Positions 58,195-64,000 of a DNA stretch of 64,000 bases are shown here, piece by piece. The stretch covers positions 1 through 64,000 of the forward strand of contig NW_024104769.1 of NCBI RefSeq assembly GCF_003945595.2. Direction: 5' to 3'. Each line of letters begins with the position of its first letter. Position 1 is the stretch's first letter. The DNA is from Pipra filicauda (taxonomy: Eukaryota > Chordata > Aves > Passeriformes > Pipridae). The position numbers and the translations under genes are program-made. The notes under the pieces are model-generated. The model did no database searches, was not told the origin of the DNA, and worked only from the letters and a program-made list of their open reading frames with translations.

Positions 58195-58295
58195 AACCCC
58201 GAGCCCCCAGAGAAAGCATGTTTGTAAAGTGATTCTCCAAAACGGTGCGTTTATAACTTTGACACCTGCCTGAATTTGCAAGCAACAATTTATGA
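58195..58295. promoter_or_regulatory. Short candidate element
   Basis: CATGTTTGTAAAGTGATTC (forkhead-type TGTTTGT) and CGGTGCGTTTATAACTTTGACACC in a 90-bp complex stretch. Motif evidence only. Confidence 0.28.
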
Positions 58296-58394
58296 GGCAT
58301 GAAGGGGAAAACAGTTTGACTGGGCTGAAGCCTGCTGAGCTGCAGCAGATGGCTTGTGCAAGAGTGGGGAAGGAGGAGAGATCTCTACGCAGTT

Positions 58395-58628
58395 ATGAAA
58401 GGTTGCCTCCTCTTCTTAGTCTGCTCCTTCCCCACCTCCTTCCCCACACTCCTCCTCTCCGAGACAGAGAACTATGCGGGAAATGTGCTGGTGAAATCCC
58501 ACACAAGGCGTTACTTGACTGACTTCTCCAAGTTACTTCACTCCCATCCAATTTATCCTAACTTTGCAAGCAAACTGCAGCCCACTGAGAGGAAACTTGG
58601 CCGTCTCCTCAGCGTTCACATCACGTAA
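58395..58628 (+). other. Small ORF with a secretory-like start, unproven
   Basis: The frame open from 58356 has an internal ATG at 58395 with G at -3. From there it encodes 77 residues whose first 22 or so are strongly hydrophobic with a basic residue at position 2, as in a signal peptide; the rest is basic with scattered aromatics. No family is recognised, there is one cysteine-poor domain only, and no promoter or splice context is visible. Hydrophobic starts arise easily from CT-rich sequence, which this is (58405-58455), so I doubt it is a gene. Confidence 0.15.
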
Positions 58629-58684
58629 GACTTGCCTTGCTGCACCTCGGCAAGGGCTCACCAAGTTCTTCTCGGAGACCTCGT

Positions 58685-58815
58685 GCGGCTCAGCAGCGCA
58701 AGGTGAAACCAAGGGGCTCCCGAGCAGCGTGGATCAAACCCAACGGAAATATTTGTACCAGGCTCTGTGAAGTGAGACCGCCAAGCTTCTCACGGCTTTA
58801 ATTATGACTGGCAGC
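58685..58815. promoter_or_regulatory. Short candidate element
   Basis: CpG-retaining sequence (58681, 58685, 58697, 58721, 58729, 58743) leading into TTCTCACGGCTTTAATTATGACTGGCAGCC with a TAATTA core at 58799-58804. Texture as in the other candidates. Confidence 0.3.
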
Positions 58816-59555
58816 CTTCCACGGTGTTAATAAAACTGGTGCTTCCGTGGCACCTTCCATCCCACGGGCCCCCCAAGTCAAAGCCCGGTGCAGACGCGGT
58901 GGGAGCTGAGGGCATCGGGATGTAGCCACCTGTGGAGTGTGATGCTCCAGCTTCCCAGGCAGTGAGCAAGGCTGGCCGGGCTCCATCCTGCTCCTGCATT
59001 GCAGGGGTACCCAGTGGGGCTGGCTCTGCCATCACCACGCTGACACACACAGCACCAAGCCTGTTCTATCCAGCTCGAAGCAGAAGGTAATGGCTGGAAC
59101 TGGAAAACGAGCAGCATATTCCCAATCTGATCCCCTGACTTGGGTTCTTTAGTGCCTTGTTTCTCATGCCATTTATCTTCCCATTTAAATGTGTACAGCT
59201 TTCTCAGTTTTTCTTTTTTTTTAAATGCTCTTTTTCTCCTTTGTAGAGAAACCTGCCCCTCCTGCACTGGCTCATTCTCCACCTTGCCCTGCCTGCTAAT
59301 GGGAAGCGACACTGTGAGGAGGACAACAACCCTGGGGGGTCCAATAATCTGCCTTCTTCCCCCTGCACTGAAGCTCTTCCCAGTCTAAACAAGCTGCAGG
59401 ATGGGACCAGGAAAAACCACAAGGAAGCCATCCCCTCCACACACCCCTCCATGCCTTATCTCAAGGTCACCTGCAGCCATTCGACATATTTTCTCCAGGC
59501 GGCTCCCTGGCAGCCACAAAGCCCCTTCTAAGCAACAGAGGAGCCCTTCCAGGAA
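58816..59555. other. Unique noncoding DNA, no gene seen
   Basis: GC-moderate, then mixed sequence with a T-run at 59214-59222. The 144-codon minus frame (58878-59312) is unrecognised. Confidence 0.45.
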
Positions 59556-59965
59556 GGAAACAATTTTCCTCGATGGCGGAGGAACGGAATTATCCATTTG
59601 GAAAAACGGCGCCTCGTCAGGCTTGACACACACAGCAAAGGCAGCCGTCCTGCAAGGCTGACGGAGGCACGGCAGGCGAGGCGAGCGGAATCCCACAAAA
59701 CATCATTTAGAGGTATAAAATATTCACCACAAATTGCGATGCCGCTCGGGACCGGCATTCAAAGGGCTGAGAAGAAAGCAGAGCCTCAGCAATGACACTT
59801 GGCTCCCCAGCTCAACTTTCTTCCAAAGCCCCGAGGAGAGATGAGAGGCCGGACGGCAGCGATGATCCAACCCCCCATCCCGTGCTTTTAATCAGCATCT
59901 CCCTCTGTATTTCACCAAGAATATTAATGTCTTTAACCCCGTTTTACTAGGCAGAAAGAGAAATA
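59556..59965. promoter_or_regulatory. Candidate conserved noncoding block
   Basis: AT-rich words and CpGs interleave: CAATTTTCCTCGATGGCGGAGGAACGGAATTATCC (59560-59594), CGGCGCCTCG, a CpG-dense 59645-59690, then GAGGTATAAAATATTCACCACAAATTGCGATGCCGC (59710-59745; TATAAAA at 59715-59721) and TTTTAATCAGC. TATAAAA downstream of a CpG cluster could be a promoter, but I see no initiator or exon. Confidence 0.38.
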
Positions 59966-60639
59966 AAAGATGTTTTACAGCACAGCTGTCTCTCAGGCAT
60001 TCGAATCCAGATCTCCAGCCATTAGGCAACGCTTCCAAGAATTAAGGATAAAGCAGGAGATGAGGAGGCAGAGAACTTCCACAAAGCCCCAAAGGAAAGA
60101 AGCAAGGAAACATTCTCTTATAGGTGGGGAAGTTGCTGTGTATTTATGAGGTTGCTTTAACAGGGAGATCAGACCAGTGTTTGATACCAGGGATGGAGCC
60201 AAGTACCTGCACCCCCTGAGCTGAAGGTGACCAACCACCAGGTTTATCCACCAGTTACCTTTCTAGTCTGTATTTGACCTGCACTAGCACTGCGGGGGAG
60301 CTTCATCCATCACTCAGCAAATAAATTCCTCAGCTGCTTTCTTTTTTTCTTCACTTCTTTATTTCTTTCTTTGTCTCCTACCACATGTCCAAATTGCCCG
60401 CAGAAGGTGAACACTTCCCATGGAAATTTCACTTCTGATGAAAACCCAAGTTTCTGTCAAAAAAACCACACGATTCCCCTAAAAAATTTTCCACCAACTC
60501 TAGTAAGTAACAATAACACTTGGATCTGAACAGCCCCTGGCTTGGTTTTGTTGTTTGCAAACGCTGCTGGAGGCTTTGCCCACCTGTAGTTATTATTTCA
60601 TTGCTTTGTTCCTGGCTGTCAAACTTCATCTCTTTTTTT
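59966..60639. other. Unique noncoding DNA, no gene seen
   Basis: Mixed to AT-rich sequence with a CT/T-rich run at 60338-60378. No recognisable gene or transposon. Confidence 0.5.
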
Positions 60640-60775
60640 TAACCTTAACACCATATGCTTCCTAATGAAAAACGTCTCCATATTCACACCTGAAATTAGA
60701 GTCTTGTGTCAGTGCTCTTTCACAGAGCCCTTATGGAATTTCACTCCAAGACTCAAGGAAAATGAAAAGGTGAGA
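60640..60775. promoter_or_regulatory. Short candidate element
   Basis: CACCATATGCTTCCTAATGAAAAACGTCTCCATATTCACACCTGAAATTAGAG (60650-60702) has E-box palindromes (CATATG, and CACCTG-type) in AT-rich complex sequence. Weak support. Confidence 0.25.
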
Positions 60776-61100
60776 GAGGAGCCTTAAAGAAGAGAGAGAA
60801 GACCCTTTTCTTCTCATCTCCCTGCATGACTGTGCAGCAGAAGACACCTTTCACCAGAGGTCTGGGCTTAGGCTTTATGGGAAATTCAGGTTTCAAAAGG
60901 GGGGGGAAGAAAAGGGTTTGGGCATCGCTCACTCATCACATCACGGCCGTGAGAGCTGTCTGGGCTCTTCCCCTCCGAGCGTGGGCTGGGAAGGTCAGCA
61001 AGGCTGCCTGCTCTGAGCTGGGGAACTCTTTAGCTGTAAAAAGGTGCCCAAGAGCCTCTTCATCTTGCCTCTTTTTGGAGGTGACCTTGCTGTTTGAGAA
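60776..61100. other. Unique noncoding DNA, no gene seen
   Basis: Mixed sequence with an A4G8 run near 60896-60907 and a few CpGs at 60925-60980. Confidence 0.45.
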
Positions 61101-61163
61101 GATTCCCCTGTGATATTTGATTTACCGACTCCCCTGTGATATTTGGTTTACTGATTCCCCTTG
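61101..61163 (+). repeat. 26-bp tandem repeat, 2.4 copies
   Basis: Units GATTCCCCTGTGATATTTGA... at 61101-61126 and 61127-61152 differ at a few bases, followed by a partial third unit at 61153-61163. A minor local array. Confidence 0.9.
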
Positions 61164-62021
61164 TCTTTCTGAAGGGCTCAAAAGCAGATACCACCCCGCA
61201 GCCTTGGCAGGCAAACCCCAGGTAAAGCTCCTGCGATGGGGATGATGCCCCTGGAGGCAGGTCTCCCTGGGATACCACACACACAGCATCCCAAAAAGCC
61301 CTGAAAGCCCTCCCTGAGCAACACCCAGGTACAGAGAGGTTAACACCAGGGCTCACCAGCTCAAGCCCGCTCTGCAGCACACCATGTCCTCAACACCACC
61401 GAGGATTCACGCCAAGGACGGGAAGTTTCAGAAGTTTCCAAGGAAACCTGACATGCTTTTGTAGGAGAAGTTGAAAAAGCAGACGGCACACTGCTTGCAA
61501 TCAGGGCTTAAAGAGCCTGCACGGCTGGAAAACGGACGTTTATTTTACTTCTCGTCTGCGGCACCGGACAGCTGAGCGGGAGAGGCTGCGGGTGCCGCTG
61601 CACCCCTGCCCGGCGGGGAAGGAGCCCGGCATGGCATCGGAAACGCGCTCACCATCAGCTGAGCCTGGCCATGAGTCACCTCCTCGGCTGGGCTGGGGGC
61701 TGTCAGCAAGGCTTTCTCTCTGCTCCCAGCAACCACTTAATGAGCCAGCGCACGGCGAGGTTAATTACGCCGCGCTTTGCATATTCGTCATTCCTGAGTC
61801 CCGGGAAACAGCGGAGCTGGAAGGGGCTGGCGTGACACCTGTGGGCACCCAGAGCTCCAGCGGTCCCTGGTGGCACCGAGTGCACCCAGCCCAAGCCCCC
61901 AAATCATTTGCAGCACCTCAGTGTGGCCTTAAAAATACTTTACAAAGGACAAGGGGGTCCAGGGGTCCCCTATTCTACACGAACAGCGAGGCCAGTTACA
62001 GCACCTGCTCTTCCCTGCTGG
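61164..62021. promoter_or_regulatory. Unique DNA with a CpG/POU candidate element at 61740-61805
   Basis: Most of the interval shows nothing. CpGs cluster at 61550-61650. At 61745-61800, GCGCACGGCGAGGTTAATTACGCCGCGCTTTGCATATTCGTC puts TTAATTA (61761-61767) and the octamer-like TTTGCATAT (61776-61784) inside a CpG-dense context, a compact homeodomain/POU-type site pair. The 148-codon frame across it (61592-62038) is not recognised. Confidence 0.38.
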
Positions 62022-62065
62022 GAATCATAGAATCATAGAATCATAGAGTCATAGAGTCATAGAAT
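62022..62065 (-). repeat. 8-bp tail array of the adjacent CR1
   Basis: Five tandem AATCATAG/AGTCATAG units (the reverse of CTATGATT/CTATGACT) form the 3' tail of the minus-strand CR1 that follows. Expanded 8-bp tails are the hallmark of CR1 insertion. Confidence 0.93.
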
Positions 62066-62700
62066 CAGCTGGGCTGCAAAAGACCTCTGAGATCATCAAG
62101 TCCAACCCTCGATCCAACCCCATTGTGGTTCCCAGCCCATGGCACTGATGCCACATCCAGTCTCACCTTCAACACCTCCAGGGACGGTGACTCCACCCCC
62201 TCCCTGGGCAGCCCATTCCAATGGCTGAGCACCCTCTCTGGAAAGAATTTCTTCCCAATATCCAACCTAAACCTCCCCTGGCACAGCTCAAGACCCAGCC
62301 CTCTTGTCTTGCTGATGGTTGCCTGGGAAAAGAGCCCGACCTCCCCTGGCTCCCCCCTCCTGTCAGGGAGTTGCAGAGAGTGAGGAGGTCTCCCCTGAGC
62401 CTCCTCTTCTCCAGGCTGAACAGCCCCAGCTCCCTCAGCGTCTCCTCACAGCACTTGTGCTCCAGTCCCTTCCCCAGCCTTGTTGCTCTTCTCTGGACCT
62501 GCTCCAGCCCCTCCACGTCCTTCCTGAACTGCGGGGCCCAGAGCTGGACACAGCACTCCAGGGGTGGCCTCACCAGCGCTGAGTCCAGGGGCAGAATCAC
62601 TCCCCTGGACCTGTCGGCCACACTGTTCCTGACACAGGCCAGGATCCATTGGCCTTCTTGGCCACCTGAGAACACTGCTGGCTCATGTTCAGAATATGCA
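62066..62700 (-). mobile_element. CR1 LINE 3' fragment with ORF2 C-terminus, minus orientation
   Basis: The best preserved CR1 of the window. On the minus strand a frame of 168 codons (62169-62675) still reads through most of the ORF2 C-terminus, with the words [55 protein letters not shown] visible in order. The upstream reverse-transcriptase catalytic part and the endonuclease are missing (5' truncation near 62700). The 3' end runs into the tail array at 62022-62065. Low decay and an intact tail mark a young insertion. Confidence 0.95.
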
Positions 62701-64000
62701 ATCCGGAGGCTTGACAGAAAACACCATGAGGATAATCAGGATTGCATCCTCCCAGTCCCCACAGCCGGCGGGCAGTGCTGAGAAAGAGACGCCGGGAAGG
62801 AAGAAAAGCAGCTTGACAGCAGAGCTCCTGGATGTGAGACAGAAAAACGAGTCGCTGCAGAGGAATTTCTGGAGGCATTTAAGTCCTGGGTGAGGTCCTG
62901 CAAGAAACCGTTTGTGTTTTGACAAGGCGGGCTGTGCAAGGTGGGAAGCTATTGTGGTTTTCTCACGCTGATTTCAAAGGCTCGAGCAGAGGTCAGCGAG
63001 CAGCGCCTGGAGCGGTTCCCGCAGCCCCCGCAGGGCACGGGGACCCTGCGCTTCCCACCACCACGCTTCCACCAGCAGCCCACGAGGACTTCTGGCAAAA
63101 ACTGCCACTGCGCTGTCAAGGATAGTGAAAGAACAGGTTGAAAATGCATTTTGTTTATGTGTGGGCAGCAAGACTAGGGAAAAGATTTATTTAAGACGTT
63201 CAGGAGACGTTTCGAGCCCCTTCTCCCCTCCTCCATCCACTTAGCAGCAATCAGGCATTTTCCTTCCCAGCTTCTCTCTCCCAGAAGTCAGACTGCTTTT
63301 TTGCCTCCCCCCCTTCAACACCTAAAAACTTGGGACCTGGGTGCAGACCCAAGCAAAAGACCAGGGTACCCTCAGTTTTAGGTGCAGGCTCTCCAGCCCT
63401 GCTGAGGCAGCACCAGCCCGAGCTGCTCTGAAGTCAAACAGGAATAAAAGGATGGAGTAAGGAAAATAAAAAATAATAAAAAAAAAAAAGAGAAAGACTG
63501 AAAATTGGATCCATTTATTTTACTTCAACCTTCCCCAATAGCTGCTGGTTATTTACCATTATCTCTCCTTGCAGTGCTGGTGTTGAGCTGAACTCCCCTC
63601 CACAGGCTGCTGACAGTCCATGATTACCAAGGAGCACAGAACTTGCTGCACAACCAGCCTGAGGAAGCCCCTCCATGCCAGAAACAACCAGCCTCCCTCG
63701 AGGGGGAAGCTGGGGAGGGGGACAAGAGAGCCATGCAACCTGCTGAGATGACACTGAGCACACAGAGAGATGAATTCCCCTCCCAAGGCCCCAGCAAGGG
63801 GACCCCGAGCACCCGCTGCTCCCACCTTGCACCCACGGCTATAAATCTGGAGGTGCCATGCATAAATTTTCCCCCTCAGCAGGATTCTTGCCAAGGCAGA
63901 GCTGCTTCTCTGCCACACACCACAGGGATGACGACACAGTGTTCAGGTAAAGGGCATTGCTGCCTATGTCCACCACCTCCCACGCTTTATGTACCCAAGA
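62701..64000. other. Unique noncoding DNA, no gene seen
   Basis: Mixed sequence. CpGs cluster at 62990-63075. A complex AT-leaning patch lies at 63130-63215 (GCATTTTGTTTATGTG, TTTAAGACGTTCAGGAGACGTTTCG, with the word GACGTT twice). An A-rich low-complexity run lies at 63463-63492. A minus frame of 119 codons (63559-63918) is unrecognised. Confidence 0.45.

Noticed and set aside
59994..60015. tRNA T-arm (ATTCGAATCC word)
   Set aside because: No matching acceptor, D or anticodon arms around it on either strand.

Overview
The window looks like nuclear DNA from a bird, probably a songbird, and I find no gene in it that I can support. The evidence for a bird is the repeat content. There are about ten CR1 LINE fragments whose 3' ends carry the avian signature (a GGTTGGACT-GATGATCT block, then CCTTCCAACC, then 8-bp ATTCTATG-type tails). 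There are no L1 or Alu-type repeats and no dense transposon layers. Two short CR1 ends (near 18.1 and 53.8 kb), with an 'AGTGCCATG' block before the terminus, resemble the subfamily I associate with passerines. That lineage call is inference. A crocodile or turtle is less likely but not excluded.

Every open reading frame is short (the longest about 220 codons) and unrecognised, or lies in a CR1 relic. The longest ones overlap each other on both strands in GC-rich DNA, as expected of chance frames. I read the window as intergenic DNA or the inside of very long introns.

Layout. 0-9 kb: mixed unique DNA with a CpG-rich block at 3.3-3.7 kb, a CR1 at 3.95-4.3 kb and candidate regulatory stretches near 2.3, 2.7, 5.7, 7.0, 7.85 and 8.8 kb. 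9-19 kb: mostly featureless, with a MIR-like relic at 12.0 kb, a G-tract cluster at 13.6 kb and small CR1 or MIR pieces at 14.2, 14.7 and 18.1 kb. 19-28 kb: the richest part, with a roughly 470-bp AT-rich block (19.33-19.80 kb) that is the best conserved-element candidate, a 153-bp direct repeat pair 917 bp apart (20.9 and 21.8 kb), and further candidates at 22.5, 25.4-25.8, 26.05-26.4 and 27.4-27.7 kb. 28-40 kb: CR1 copies at 27.9, 30.3 and 39.3 kb, a tandem/inverted repeat cluster at 31.1 kb, MIR-like relics at 32.5 and 35.1 kb, and a CpG-rich block running into a candidate element at 35.5-36.0 kb. 40-64 kb: candidate elements at 40.85, 41.75, 42.1, 49.95, 54.1, 57.8, 58.2, 58.7, 59.6, 60.7 and 61.75 kb, a CpG-rich block at 57.06-57.48 kb and CR1 copies at 43.1, 49.3, 53.75 and 62.0 kb.

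If the window works as a unit, it is most likely a cis-regulatory landscape: many 100-450 bp stretches combine homeodomain/POU-type AT-rich words with retained CpGs. This rests on composition and motifs only, and a multi-species alignment would decide it. I found no CRISPR array, RNA gene, intact transposon or defence/biosynthetic system, and nothing I can honestly call a new multi-gene system.
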